Source: Zanthoxylum bungeanum (taxonomy: Eukaryota; Streptophyta; Magnoliopsida; Sapindales; Rutaceae). Taken from it: a DNA stretch of 64,000 nucleotides. A program made the position numbers and the translations under genes. Below the pieces are notes generated by a model that saw nothing but the letters and a program-made list of their open reading frames with translations, was not told the origin of the DNA and did no database searches. The stretch spans positions 310,001 through 374,000 of the forward strand of contig SKCR01033666.1 of NCBI GenBank assembly GCA_019454045.1, given 5' to 3'. Shown piece after piece: positions 1 to 13,477 of the stretch (positions are counted from its first letter, which is position 1; every line of letters begins with the position of its first letter).

Positions 1-279
1 CGACCGTAGATACCTAAGTTTAGGAACTACCCTTCAGGTATGTACTTAAATTAGGAACTGTTATAATGTAACTAGTTTGACTAGAGACATTATCTCTATA
101 TCAGTGTTTATCCATTGTGGATAACCTTTATATTCTAGAACACTAAGTGTTTCATTATATAAAGATGATACTGAGATAAACACATTAGATGTAAATAACA
201 GAATTTATATTTTGAATATAATAAAATCTCAAACATATAAAATGACAAATAAATAGCTCAAATTGATTTGATCAATAGA

Positions 280-2663
280 GACTTATTTGTGGCATTGTTG
301 TCTGGGACACAATTAAACAAGACTCGTATATCCACACTTTTGAAGAGTGGGTACTAGGACTGATTTGACTATTCAAATAAGGTCTGCGAATCTAGTTTAT
401 TAGGTAAAGTACCTAAAATACTATTTACTTGGTAATAGTATAAGGGCCACCGATCTGTTAGCCCTATTCATGGTGAAGTTAGTGGGCCCATATCTAGCTA
501 GCTAGATGTGAACATGAATATTTCGTGACCTTAACGGATGTGGCATCACGTTATGGTTATGTGTTTCTTTTGAAGAACACAAATCGGAAACTTTAGAGTT
601 TCGACACGAAATAGAAAAACAGATCGGCTATAGTATATATTCCGCCACGGTAAGACCGTATTGGAAAATACTTAAGCAGTAAGTTTCATATGTACATGAA
701 AGAGTACGGTATTCTTTCATATGAGGACTCCTCCCGAGACACGTCAGTTGACGGTGTGTCCGAACTAAAACCGAATTTTGTTGGACATGATAAGGTTTAT
801 CACGAGTCGCTCTGAGCTACTGTTTCCTTCAATAGGATATGTATTAACAGTGCAAAACTTATTTAGAATAAGGTTCCATATAAATCTGTTTGACAGATGT
901 CATATAGGATATGAACAGGGAAGAAACGAGGTTTCTCATTCCTAGTAATTTGGGTATGCCAGGCATAACGTTTGGATGATACCAAACTAAAAGACCCAAA
1001 TTGGATAAGTGCCAATATAGGTTATCCTAAGGGAAACCATAAGTATAGTACTTGTAAATCTCACATGAGAACAATGTGATTGTTGCTCACCATGCGGTTT
1101 TTCCTGAGAGAATACCGATATGCAGTGGTCAGTGGGAGGATAGTGATACTCGATGAAAATCGGAGTAATACTGTTCAGGCACGAAGTCCTTAATGGAACA
1201 CAAACAGTTCATCAATATGAATCTGTACCATTAATCTTCAAATACACAAGAACTAGTAGATCGGATAGAGTCAGAAAACAACCTAGGGTATGGGTTTCTG
1301 ATCTAACCTCATAAAGATGTCAATCTTATGAAGGTATACCCACCGACTACGTTTTGAGGAAGTGATACGAGGTATCGACTCCCTATTATGGCAAAGTGCC
1401 ATGAGTCCGAAATGGATTCCATGTATAACAACTATTTTGGATACTAGTTGTTGTACCACAAGGCATTGTGCCTATTGGTACATTAAACGTCTTCAAGGAA
1501 GACATACATGGAAGGCAACATACCAACGTACAAAGCTGGGCTTTTGACGGAAAGGTATCGTTATCAACATTGTGTTAATAACGGTTCAACCTTTTACCTG
1601 TTGCCATGGTAAATCCATTTTGAAAATGCTTGTTGATAACTGCGTATTTCATTTATGAAATGTGTCAGATGCAGATCAATCGCTTTCCTGAAAAGGAAAC
1701 CTTTTGGAGGATGTTTACAACATCCTGACGATTTTGTATAACCAACAAACGAGGTTTGCGGGTTATTCAATCCATGTTTGGATTAATGCAAGCATAAGGT
1801 TCTTGGAACTGTCGTTTTGAAATAATCATAATGGTTTATGATTTGAATCAAAACGAAATAATTCTTGTGTATATAAGGTGGTTAGTGGGAGAGGGCACTG
1901 ACAATGAAATTCCCATATAGCAATTGGTGAAAGCTTGGCTTTCATAGATATTCTTTCAATAGAATTCTCCGTAGAATTCTGGGGAGTAACAACCTTTATT
2001 CAAGGAATAAAGATCTACTGGGATAGATTTGGAGTTGTTAACACTCTCTTGGAAATTGTACATTTAAAATGTACTTGTATTGGTGTCTCATACGCTTCGA
2101 GCATATGGAGTCACGATCAGGTCAATCCAAGTGATAGTCACTGGATTGAAGTTAAGAACATCTGTTAGTATCTTAGAGAACTAAAGATGTTGTCTTAAAC
2201 TATGGAGAAGGAGAACTTGAAGTGACTGGGATCACTGCTGCAAGTTTCCAAACAATTAAATACTACGGTACTATAAAGTTTGAATAACGGGACAGTGAGC
2301 TGGAAATATTCCGAGCAAGATAACTTTTGCCGAATAAACAACAAATGCGGATTATTGCTGCAGCTGAGGCAGCAATAGAAGCCATTTGGATCGAAAATAA
2401 ATCTAATTAGATTAGATATAGTTCTTTTAGCAGCTGAGCTAGGCGTCAGCACAGGCTAAGGAATTAAAGGTCTCATCGACGATCCAGATATATACTTCTA
2501 TATCATCTGATTCGTTCGGATCACACATCGTGGCGATGTGATGATCGTATAAATCGCGTCAGACGATAATCAAACAAATCCGCTGACGAAAACCTTTCCT
2601 CAGCAATTTGAGCGAACCGTACATAGTTCGGGTGTGGGACACTTGAGTGACTGGCTATGTGCC
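280..2663 (+). pseudogene. Copia pol remnant of element A (integrase, reverse transcriptase, RNase H)
   Basis: All frames are broken by stops and frameshifts. GAG-pre-integrase similarity begins near 280 (a degenerate LWHCxLGH block). Reverse transcriptase starts near 1362 with GIDSLLWQSA, followed out of frame by the copia block in which a host-residue rewrite of WKATYQRTKLGF is visible. RNase H similarity is clear at about 2085-2168, where GVSYASSIWS and SHWIEVKNI match the copia RNase H connection segment. Unlike D and A', this copy keeps the interval between reverse transcriptase and RNase H (about 1943-2260). No product is expected; it is a dead relic. Confidence 0.8.
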
Positions 2664-2674
2664 AAGTGGGAGAT

Positions 2675-4730
2675 TGTTGGACAAAATGACCCATAGCGTC
2701 ACTATTTGCACAGATCATTGTGTTGTTGTAGCAAATTAACTATGTGACAAGGAAATTGCACTCTCATCATTTGTGATTAGATCACCATAGATATATAAAT
2801 GAAGAGAGGTCCCTATGATTAGTTCCTGGACTGAGAATGATATGAGACAGTATCAGTCCCCGAAGGATTAATCATTAAATATCCCTAGCCGGAGTATTAT
2901 CGAGACTGGACATCGATAATGCGGAATAGGCTAGTATTGCACTTGTGTGCGTTGTGAGGGCACAACGACATAGTTCTCATATATATAAGTATTGGATACT
3001 TATGCAAGTGCGATAGGAGGTCGTGTTTCACCGATGGTACGGGAAACAGCTTCGCTCTGGATAGACCCTTCGGAATCCCATTGGTATTATGACTATGTGT
3101 CTATGGGAGGCCGAAATCAAGGTAGGTGTGTATAGTCTTAACCTGAGACTTACATCGCTAATACTTACGATAATCGATAGACTTTGGTCTTGGTGGTACA
3201 GGCTTTAACCGGTTCTGCGTACACCACTTCTGGGTTATCAGAGAGTCGTAGTGTATTGGGTGTGATGTCAAGACGGAAGTATCACTCCAGTCATAGTGGA
3301 GATGATGTCACGCAGGATACGGTATTAGTGCTCTTAAGTGCTGCGCGGCCATCGGGATATTATGACAAGGTCATGTATATCCGATTATAGAGACTAGTTA
3401 CCAGACATCCGACATGTGCTTCGTACGGGGCAGACACTTATCCAGCCCCAGGCCTAGCACGTGACTATCCGATACTGGGCCGATATGCACAATACAATCG
3501 TATACTACGCTTGATACAGATCTTAATATTCTTAATGGATATGTCCGGAGAATTGGGTAGACTTGGTGCTTTGCTAGGAGTCGACCTTGTCTCGTAAATC
3601 GGTAGAACGTAGTACTTGGTACGTACGTGATTCGGATACTCCGACGACCGTATTTACTGCCAACTTATCCGGGGATCTCATGGGTCGCTTCCCGATAATC
3701 CACCGATGACGCACAACTCGCACTCTTAAATAATCTGGGATTATATAGAGAGAGAGAAAATTAATCTAGGATTAATTACGGAGATATTTTATCTAGGATA
3801 AAATATCGTCTAGAGAGAGATAACGATTAATTTGGAATTAATCGATAAATTAATATATTCGATATATTAAACGAAATTAGATTTCGACGCGGAATTAAAA
3901 TTAGATTTTAATTCGGGCGAACGAATTAATTTAGAATTAATTCGTTAGCGACGTGAATAGTGAATTCGCTAGGCGTAATCATCTAATTACGACGCGACGG
4001 AAAAATCGTTAATTTGGAATTAACGAACCCGAGCCCGAGTGTGATTGCGAGCGCATTCGTATTTCGAATTCGAGTGCGGCAACGCAAGTCGCATCAAGCG
4101 TCAAATCAATCAGTCGCATCAAGCGTCAAATCACTTGTCACTTTGAGTGATGTGACTTGACAACATGTCACTTTAATAAAGTAGATGTGACTTGATGGAC
4201 ATGATTGTGTAATTGATGGCTTTTATTGTTTGACTTTTAAAAGTAATGAAATGCAATTAAAGCAAATGCATTTGAAATTCACATAAGCATATATAAGATA
4301 TACTTGAAATAATTTCATTTGACACTTAATACACATTTCATCTCTCAATTCTCTCTCACTCTCTCACGCCAAAACCCATTTTTCTTCACTGGTTTTATCC
4401 ATTGGCGTGACTTCAAGGAAGCAAGAGTGGATTTTCATGGTGGAAATCCAAGTGCTAGCACACTTACGAGTCTTGTGAAGGTGGTAGGGAGGTTCGCCCA
4501 TGAGCCGGGATCCGTCGGACGAGGCTTGGAGCTCCGTTTTCTCAGCTCAAATCTGAAAATTGGAGGCAGTGGACTGCACAGCTTGGGCGTCCTTGGCAGT
4601 GAGTTTTTGGGCTTCATTCGTCTCCAAATCGACTCAACCGATCGATGTGAGTATTCCGCTACCTCCGTTGATGTATTCGCGCATTGTTTTCATTGCTTGT
4701 TTGATCTTGGGACCTAGATTAAAACCAACA
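2675..4730 (+). repeat. 3' LTR of copia element A
   Basis: The LTR begins TGTTGGACAA right after the purine tract and ends AAAACCAACA, giving TG...CA ends and a TGTTGG/CCAACA inverted repeat. Its length, 2056 bp, matches the D LTRs (2058 and 2047 bp). A candidate TATA box, TATATAAG, lies at 4290-4297. A row of short palindromes occupies about 3725-4030. The small open frames between 3184 and 4778 fall in the LTR or its edge, have no family similarity, and are treated as chance. Confidence 0.92.
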
Positions 4731-5384
4731 TTACCATGCATTCCATTTCGCCGACGGGGAACAAGCCATCCTTTGTAACTCATGTACATCACAAGTAATA
4801 CAGTTCACATGTTGTTTTAAATTTGAAAATTCAGATGTGAGTTTAGATTTGGTGCAAGGTGAGATGCAAGATATCGTTTTGAGAAAGGGCAATAAAAGAA
4901 TTATGTGTACAAGTATATGAGTGTATCATTGTTGTAGATGGATCCCTCCAATAGCACTATTCTTTTTCCTTTTTAATATTAAAGTAGTGTTTTTGAATAT
5001 ATTTCAAATACATTTCAAATAGTATTAACATTAAGAAAGTATTTTTAATAGAACTTTAAATATTTCCAAACACACGTAATCCCAAAAGGTTGAGTTATAT
5101 ACACTTTAAATAATACTTTGAACGCTCTATTACTCTAAACATCTATCTATTAAATTTAAAAAATTAATTTTTATTTTATACACTCTTTTAAATATATAAA
5201 AAAAAAATCATCTCTTTAATTATTTAAATTACTTATTTATACTTACTTTGTACACACATAAAAATACCCAATTCACGACAAAAATCTTAAAAGTTATTTA
5301 TGTTTCTGATATTTGTATCGCATAACACAAATTTTCATTTTTTTTCCCATTTTGAGCGTTCAATTTTTTTTGGACCAAATCAGA
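4731..5384. other. Unassigned AT-rich spacer between element A and element G
   Basis: No coding frame, RNA gene or repeat family was recognised here. It is rich in A and T runs (for example around 5190-5200 and 5335-5370). It may be the oldest DNA in the window, ahead of the G insertion, and is the best candidate for unique sequence. Confidence 0.5.
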
Positions 5385-5615
5385 TGTTGATGAAGGTTTT
5401 TTGGTCCCCAAGAAGTCAGAATCCCAAAGGAGGGTAAAATGAATTTACACTTGATAAGATAAAAGCCTAAGGTCATTGTGAGGATTAGAAGTCAGACAGA
5501 GGGGTCTAAATCCGAGGTGATGCCTAGAACAGATCATGACCCAATCCCGAAGTGTGAAGAGGCGAACTGAGGCAGAAATTGGGGATAGATTGGAAGAGTG
5601 ACCTAAGGTGGTCGG
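5385..5615 (+). repeat. 5' LTR of G, left piece
   Basis: It starts TGTTGATGAAGG and is homologous to 50658-50835, the start of the 3' LTR. Shared blocks include AAGAAGTCAGAATCCCAA and GTCATGACCCAATCC-type sequence. The last five bases, GTCGG at 5611-5615, are the left copy of the TSD made by insertion of B. Confidence 0.85.
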
Positions 5616-7614
5616 TGTTGGGTTTCTACTATAGTCCCGGGATCAATTCAAGCAATGAAATCATGTGCGAATACAACAAAGAAGCATGGCGGAATCATAC
5701 TTACATTGATCGAATTTGGCGATGCGAGGAACAACAAAAATCTTCAAGCTTTTCCTTCATTGAGCTCTTGGTTTTTGCTTTCTTTTGGGCTCCATTTTCG
5801 GTCCTTCAAGCTCCAAGCTTGGTGTGCATTCCATGCCCACGGGTGAGTTTCCCTATCACCTTCGCAAGACCCCGAATGTGTGCTAACACCTTGGAATTTT
5901 GCCACAAAATTCCCTTATATGTTCCTTGTTGCCCTCTGTATTTTGCAAGAAAAAGAAGAGAGAAGTGGCCCTTGGCCGAATACAAGAAGATGAGAGAAGA
6001 GAAGTTGTGTTAAGTTTGTTTGTTTTATAATACACTTACTTAATTTTTTTTTCAAAATCAATTAATGATATACCAAAATTTTGTAAATCATCTCCCATCA
6101 TTACCAACTTGGAGTGTTCAACACACTATCACCTACTACCAATTTCTATCACATTAAAGTGATAAAGTTGACTAGTGAAGTTACTTGATGTGACTTGTGG
6201 GCCCCACTAGAATTCGAAATGCGAGTGCACCCGCAAACACTCCCCCGGGCTCGGGTTCGCTAATTCCGAATTAACGAATTTTCCGTTGCGATGTAATTAA
6301 ATCAAATTTAATTAAATAATTATGCCTAGTAAAATTACTATTCAAGTCGCTAGCAAATTAATTCTAAATTAACTCATTCGCCCGAATTAAATCTAATTTT
6401 AATTCCGCGTCGAAATCCAATTTCGTATATAATCGAATATATTATTTTATCGATATCGATTTTCAAATTAATCATTCTCTCTTTTAAATAATATTTTATC
6501 CCGGATAAAATATCTCCGCAATTAATCCCAGATTAATTTTCTCTCTCTTATAATTAATCCCAGATTAATAAAGTGCGAGTCATACGTCATCGGTGAATCT
6601 TCGGGAAGCGACCCATGAGATCCCCAGATATGTTGGCAGTAAATCCGTTCGTCGGACTATCCGAACACGTACGTACCTAGTACTACATTTTTACAGATTT
6701 ACAAGACATGGTTGGCTTCTAGCAAAGCACCGTGCCTACCCAATTCTCCTGAAATATTCTTATAGGAATATGTGATCTATATCAGGCGTAGTATACATAG
6801 TATTACGTATTACGATCCAGTATCGGATGTCACGTGCTAGGCCTGGGGTTGGAATTGTGTCTGCCCCGTACGAAGCACATATCGGATCTCTGATAACTAG
6901 TCTCTATAATCGGATAATCATGACCTAGTCGTATTATCCCGATGACTGCAGTACATAAGAGCACCAGTTCCGTATCCTACGTGATCATCATCTCCATTAT
7001 GATTGGAGTGATACTTCCATCTCGACATCACACCAAATACACTACAATTCTCAATATACCCAGAAGAGGCGTACACAGAACCTGTTAAAGCCCTGGACGA
7101 CCAAACCCAAAGTATATTAATTGTCGCATGTATTAGCGGTGCAAGACTCATGTTAAGACTAAATACACCTACCCTGATTCGGACTTCCATAGACACATAG
7201 TCAAACTACCAATGGAATTCTGAGGGGTCTATCCAAAGCGAAGCTGTTCTCGTACCATCGGTAAACACAACCTCATATTACACTTGCATGAGTATCATAT
7301 ACCCAAATATATGAGAACTATGTCGTTATGCTCCCACAACGCGCACAAGTGTAATATTAGTCTTTTACGTATTATCGATGTCCAATCTCGATAATACTCT
7401 GACTAGGGATATTTAATGATTAAACCTTTGTGGATTGATACTGTCTCATATCATCTCAATCTGGAACTAATCATATGGACCTTCTATCATTTATACATCT
7501 AGGTAATCTAATTACAAATGATAAAATGGCAATTTCCTTTGTCACATAGTTAATTTGTACAACAATACCATGATTTGTACAAATAGTGATGCTATGGGTC
7601 ATAATTTTCCAACA
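5616..7614 (-). repeat. 3' LTR of copia B
   Basis: On the + strand it reads TGTTGGGTTTCTACTATAG at the left and ends TTTTCCAACA. It is 1999 bp and pairs with 13491-15484. A row of short palindromes lies at about 6290-6560. Its right half is homologous to the U3 side of the A, D and A' LTRs in inverse orientation. Confidence 0.93.
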
Positions 7615-7625
7615 ATCTCCCACTT
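7615..7625 (-). other. Polypurine tract of copia B
   Basis: ATCTCCCACTT on the + strand, that is AAGTGGGAGAT on the element strand, directly next to the 3' LTR. The same tract is found in A, D and A'. It primes plus-strand DNA synthesis in LTR retrotransposons. Confidence 0.85.
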
Positions 7626-10110
7626 GGCCTATAGCCAATCACTCAAGTGTCTTACACCTGAACTATGTACGGTTCGCTCAAACTTCTGCTGAGGAAAGGC
7701 TTTCGTCAGTGGATTTGCAGTGGTTATCATCTGATGTAATTTATTCGATCATCACATCGCCACGATGTATGATCCGAACGAATCAGATGAATATTTGAAG
7801 TATATATCTGGATTATTGATGAGACAATTAATTCTTTAGCCTATGTTGAAGCCTAGCTCAGCTTCTAAGAGAACTACTCATAATCTGATTAGGATTATTA
7901 TCGATCCAAAAGGCTTCTATTGCTACTTCAGCTGCACAATATTCTGCTTTTGTTGTTTATTCGGTAACGGTATCTTGCTTGGAAGATTTCCAGCTCACTG
8001 TTCCGTTATTCAAACTTTATAGTACCTTTGTTACGACTTATAGTCGTTTTATCGGTTAGGAAACTTGCAGTAGTGAGCCCAGTCACTTCAAGTTCTCCTT
8101 CTCCATAGTGTGAAAAAGCATCTTTAGTTCTTCTAAGATACTTAAGGATGTTCTTAACATCAATCCAGTGACTATCACATGGATTGGCCCGATTGTGACT
8201 CCATATGCTCAAAGCGTATGAGACACCAGGTCGCGTACATTTTTCAATGTACGAGTTCTCAGAGAGTGCGAACAACTTTTAGATCTATCTCAGTAGATCT
8301 TTATTCCTAGAATAAAGGTTGTCTCTCCCAAGAATTCTACGGAGAATTTTTTTTTACCATGAAAGCCAAGCTTTCACTGATTGTATTATGGGAATATCAT
8401 TTCCAAGAAATGATATGTCATCCTTTATTTAGGACATTCACTGTCAGTGCGCTCCCACTAACCTCCTTATATACACAAGAATCATATTCGTTTTTGAAAT
8501 AAATCATACACCATTATGATTACATCAAAACGATATCGTTCCAAGAACGCAACGCTTGCTTCAATCCATAAATAGATCAAATTAACTTGCAAACCTTGTT
8601 TGCTTGTTTTGGTGCGACAAAACCGTCAGGATTTTGTAAACATCCTCCAAAAGGTTTCCGTTAAGGAAAGCGGTTTTGGCATTCCAACTGGCATATTTCA
8701 TAAATGAAACATGCAGCATTAACAAGCATTATCCAAATGGATTTAACCATGGCAACGAGTAAAAGGTTTCGTCGTAATCGACACAATGTTGATAACGATA
8801 CCTTTTCGCTACAAGCTCAGCTTTGTACGTTGGTATGTTGCCTTCCATGTACGCCTTCCTTAAAGACTTATATAGTACCAATAGACACAATGCCTTCCGG
8901 TACAACAACCAGTGTCCAAACTTGGTTGGTATACATGGAATCCATTTCGGACTTCATGGCACTTTGCCATAATAGGGAGTCAATACCTTGTATCACTTCC
9001 TCATACGTATTCAGTTCGTGTTCCTCAATAAGATTGACATCTTTATGAGGTGAGATCAGAAACCCATACCTCCCAAGTTGTTTTCTGACTCTCTCCGACT
9101 AGCGCGGTTCTTGTGTATTCGAAGATTATGGTATAGTTTCATCCTTGATGAACTATTTGTGTTCCAATGGGATTCGGTGCCTGGAACAGTATTACTCTGA
9201 TTTTCATCGAGTTTTACTTTCCTCCCACTTACCATTGCATATCGATATTCCTCTTAGGAAAACCGCATGGTGAGCAACAATTACATTATTCTCTTGTGAG
9301 ATGTATAAGTACTATACTTTGGTTTCCCTAGGATAACCTACAACTAGGCACTTATCCGATTTGGGTTCTGGTTTGGTATCATCCAAACTTATGCCCATCA
9401 TTCCCAAATCTACAGGAATGAGAAACCCGGTTTTTATCCTGTTCATATCTAAAATGAAAATATGTCAAACAGATTTTTATGGAACCTTATTCAAAATAAG
9501 TTTTGCACTGTTTATGCGTATCCCTTGAAGGAAATGGTAGCTCAGAGCGACTCATGATTAACCTTATCATGTCCAATAAAATTTGGTTTCTCTATTCGGA
9601 CACACCGTTAAATTGACGTGTTCCGGGATGAGTCCTCATTGAAAGAATACTATACTCTTTCAAGTATTTAAGAAACTTATTGCTTAAGTATTTTCCATCA
9701 TGGTCTAACCGTGACGGTTTTAATACTTTAGCCGATCTGTTTGTCTACTTCGTGTCGAAACTCTTTGAATTATCAAAAGTTTCCGATTCGTGTTTCACAA
9801 GAAACACATAACCATAACGCGATGCCACATCCGTAAAGGTCACAAAACATTCATATCCACCTCTAGCCTAGCTAGACATGGGCCCACTTACTTCACTATG
9901 AACAAGGGCTAACAGATCGGTGGCACTTGCACTTTTACCAAGTAAAAGTATTTCAGGCACTTTGCCTAATAAACTAGATTCGTAGACTTTATTTGAATAG
10001 AATCAAATCTGTCCTAGTATCCATTCTTCAAAGTGTGGATATACGAGTCTTGTTTAATGTGTCCCAGACAACAATGCCACAATAAGTCTCATCTGATCAA
10101 TCAGTTTGAG
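7626..10110 (-). pseudogene. Copia pol remnant of B (integrase, reverse transcriptase, RNase H)
   Basis: Read on the minus strand. GAG-pre-integrase similarity is near 10100-9950, integrase to about 9060, reverse transcriptase about 9050-8360, and RNase H about 8340-7630. The clearest part is 8006-8275, with SYALSIWSHNRANPCDSHWI and the copia block VKNILKYLRRTKDAF followed by a degraded TDASF motif. The YVDD active site of reverse transcriptase is not readable. Many stops and frameshifts are present. The interval missing from D and A' (about 8052-8358) is present here. Confidence 0.82.
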
Positions 10111-10529
10111 CTATTTGTTTGTCATGTCATATATTTGAGATTCATTTATATTCAAAATATAAATACTGTTATTCACATCTAATGTGTTATCTCAATATCA
10201 TCTTTATATAATAAAACACTTTAGTGTTCTAGAATATAAAGGTATATCTGCAACGAATTATACTATGATATAGAGATAATGTTTCTAGTCAAACTAGTTA
10301 CATTGTAACAGTTTCCTAATTTAAGTACATACCCGAAGGGTAGTTCCTAAACTTAGGTATCTACGGTTAAAACAGCGACTGTCGTCCCATTTTCGATTCG
10401 TAGATAATCTCAACTGAAGTCAGTATCCTGCTAATCAGTAGATTTTGCACATCAATACATATTTATGTACCACATTTAGTATCTAAAATCCAATTTTAAT
10501 ACTCGTAGTGAACATGTTTATGACAAACA

Positions 10530-10870
10530 TATTTGAAGCTGGAGCCTTGCCCCGTCTTTAATCCTTCATGTCTGCCTTGTCCATACGGCAGTCACGCTTC
10601 CAGTGACCCCGTTTGCCACAGTTTAGGCAGATATTTGGGGATATGTCATTTGTCTTCCCAGAAGATTATAATGATTTTGCCTTTGCCCTTTTTCCACACC
10701 CCAGAAGCCTTTGGCCAAGCCTTGGCCTTCTGGGATGTCGAAGTAAGATGCGCCTTGCACTTCTTGCCTTATTGCAAACTTTGGCTTTGTCTCCTTGAGT
10801 ATAGCCATTAACTCTCCAAGAGTTTACTATTGCAATTTGGTACTTCTAAGATCTAAGGATAGATCTATGA
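10530..10870 (-). pseudogene. Copia gag C-terminal remnant of B, with internal deletion
   Basis: On the minus strand 10623-10808 starts MAILKETKPKF and matches the gag segment MAMLKEAEAEPEL of E (33444-33710), but the upstream UBN2-type block is missing. The junction, near 10821-10840, carries the sequence TTGCAATAGTAAACTCTTGG on the element strand and is shared with D. Farther along, near 10590-10630, a degenerate CCHC zinc-knuckle region (GHWKRDC in E) can be traced. Confidence 0.7.
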
Positions 10871-13477
10871 AGATCCTTCAATTTCATTATCATACTATAA
10901 GGATCTAATCCTTAGCTCTGATTAAGAAATTAAGGAGTCTTTGCGGCAAGCATAATGGATTAAGCACTTAAGTTATCATCACATGAATATTCCAAATATC
11001 ATGTTCTACTATTTGCTTAACTCCGGGCTTAGGCTCGAGACGTCACTATATCAAATAAAGTAACTTCTTGGTTACCCAGGACTATCCTGAGATTTTATTC
11101 CCAATTTGAAAATTAAAGTCGTTTAAAAATATTTTCACCCAGGATTATGTTTTAAACACTAATCTTTCATTTATCTTGATTCCAATAGTCCAACTATCGA
11201 ATCAATGATTTTAGGTACTATTAAATATAATGATTACTATAGTCTAACTATATAATCAACTATAATTTGATTGGTTAAATTCAATTATATTGATTACTAT
11301 AATCCAATTATAAAATCAATTATTAATTGAAATAGTTTGAATACAGTCCAACTGTTCAATTTAAAACAACATTAAATATTAGTCCAACTAATAAATAATT
11401 ACGTATTGACGAAAAATTGAAATGAGCGCGTATGGCAAGTAACTAAACGAATATTGCAAATTTAATACTTGCCTCCCACTATTTTTCGGCGAGCCTCTAA
11501 CCCTCTGTTGAGTACTCGGGAAACCTTATTTCCTAGTGGGCTAGGATCCCGTTAAATAACACACAATCTTGACTTTGGCCAACAAATTGTATGATAATTA
11601 ACTAGGTAGATCTCTAAGATCAATTGGATCTCATCCAATTCCTAGATCCAGTAGGTGGACATCCAAGTCCGAAACATATATCTTATATATGCCAATATAT
11701 CCAATATATTCCCTAACCTTTTTCCTCTGAATCAACTAAGCCTTGGCTTTGGCACAACAAACTTAGTGATCCCAGTTAAGCGGAACCCATTGACTTTGGA
11801 AAGCTTCGTAATCATGTCGATGGACAAGAAGTGATCTCGACTTTGGCCAACAAATCACAACTTGGACAAGACACTGATATGGAACAAAGCCTTCATGATT
11901 CAAACACATCCGCGATGGACAAAGGTCTTGACTTTGGCCAACAAACCAGTGCCAGTCTTGGATCTTGAGTAAGAATCACTCAATGGAAGGAAAAACGCTT
12001 AATATGTTTTGAGGGTTTTTTCGCGTAATTGGCAACCAATTAATTATCTTTGTTAAGGTCTCATCATCATACACCCTTAAACATTCATTCTAAACACATA
12101 ATAAGGCGCGTAAGTAATATAATAATGATATGCGGATGGATACTTAACACATTGTTCCTAGAACAAATCTCTCTCTTTCCTCTCTCCCGCTAGCACAAGT
12201 ATTACTTCTACCCGATTACATAACACTTCTAAAGAAACCTCATTTACATTGAGAGGAATAGGTGAGAAGAGAAATACACAGAGTCAAGAGGTAATAGGCT
12301 GGACACGCATGTCCAATTAATAAATTCTAAATTTATTACAACAATTTCCAAAATTGCCCTCACCCATCTAATATCCATCCGATATACATTATTCATACAT
12401 CGCATCCATGTATTCACACAAGCATGTTATCAATCAATCTAATCCAATTAATTAATCTGAAATTAATGACCATCCAATGTTCAAACAACGATTTGATTTT
12501 GCGCGAGTCCGACTCGTTTTACGAATAAGTACTCAAAGTACGAATTCTTGAATTATATTAAACTACAACATTAAATCCAATTTAATTTGTATTTAATACT
12601 AATTCTATATTTAATTCTAAATTAAATAATTACACTTTTTAATGTGCCTTTACGACTTAGATTCTAAATCTAATCGTTACGGGTCTCAAAGCCCAATTAA
12701 CATCCAATGTCAATTTAATTAAAGTCCAATGGGCTTTCAATTAATTTCTAAGGCTTGGACTTTGGTCAACATGGGTCAAACCCAAATACCAAAGCCCATT
12801 TAAGGAATCACCCTTATTTGCCAAGAAACAATTTAGGCCCAATTAAAATTAAAGGTCCATTTAATTATATTTGGACTTTATGGATATGGTTTTGGGCCCA
12901 ATTGGATCCAACCAATTAGCCTAAACCAAACTTGGGCGAACCAAGCCCATTAAGCCCAATTACAACTTTAAAAGCCCAATTCCAAATTTGGCCCAATTAA
13001 TTAATTACCAAAATTCCAAATTTCATAATTTAATTAACCTAAGTGTATGCCATAATTAATTAACTAAATTAACATTTCCAAAATACTATTCACTCAATTA
13101 ATTATGCTCATTATCATCAAAACATGTCCAACACATTTGAATCAAATCATCATTTCACATGCTATCTAGTCACGACATTTTAGGGGTTTTATTGTCCGAT
13201 TCGGTTCAATCCAATAAATCCACATCAATTTTCCCAAATCAAATGATTTCAACTCATCCAATGATAAAAATCAAAAAATCACCATGACTTAGGGCAGCTA
13301 TAGTTTCGGCCAAGCCAAACAATTAGGGAAAATTTGATCCAATCAATTTTCATCAAATTGATCATGTATAACACCATGTTATCATAATTTAAGCATACTC
13401 AAACATCAATTTCACTCAAACATGCTCAAATCAATTTTGCCCAATTTTACCTTAATTTCAATTTCATGCTCAAAATG
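10871..13477 (-). other. Long non-coding leader of copia B
   Basis: About 2.6 kb lies between the primer site and gag with no long sense frame. It holds at least three copies of the motif TTGTTGGCCAAAGTCAAG or close variants (near 11571, 11846 and 11928), and a run of TTGGA-centred palindromes at about 11190-11400. The same leader is found in D (20519-23339) and E (33791-36373). Confidence 0.75.

Larger units (their letters stand above)
1..4730 (+). mobile_element. Copia element A, 3' part only (internal pol remnant plus 3' LTR)
   Basis: The window opens inside this Ty1/copia element. Its first bases match D at about 23757 and, on the other strand, B near 10370, so the 5' LTR, leader and gag lie outside. 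Integrase, reverse transcriptase and RNase H remnants follow in copia order, then the purine tract AAGTGGGAGAT at 2664-2674 and one LTR. The flanking duplication cannot be tested because the 5' end is missing. A belongs to the same family as B, D and A' by LTR ends and internal sequence. Confidence 0.9.

Noticed and set aside
5380..5384. Possible TSD of G (TCAGA against TCATC at 63926-63930)
   Set aside because: Only three of five bases agree; not enough to claim, though an old element may have lost its match.
4731..5384. Possible host gene exon
   Set aside because: No frame longer than chance, no splice-site pattern and no protein similarity recognised.
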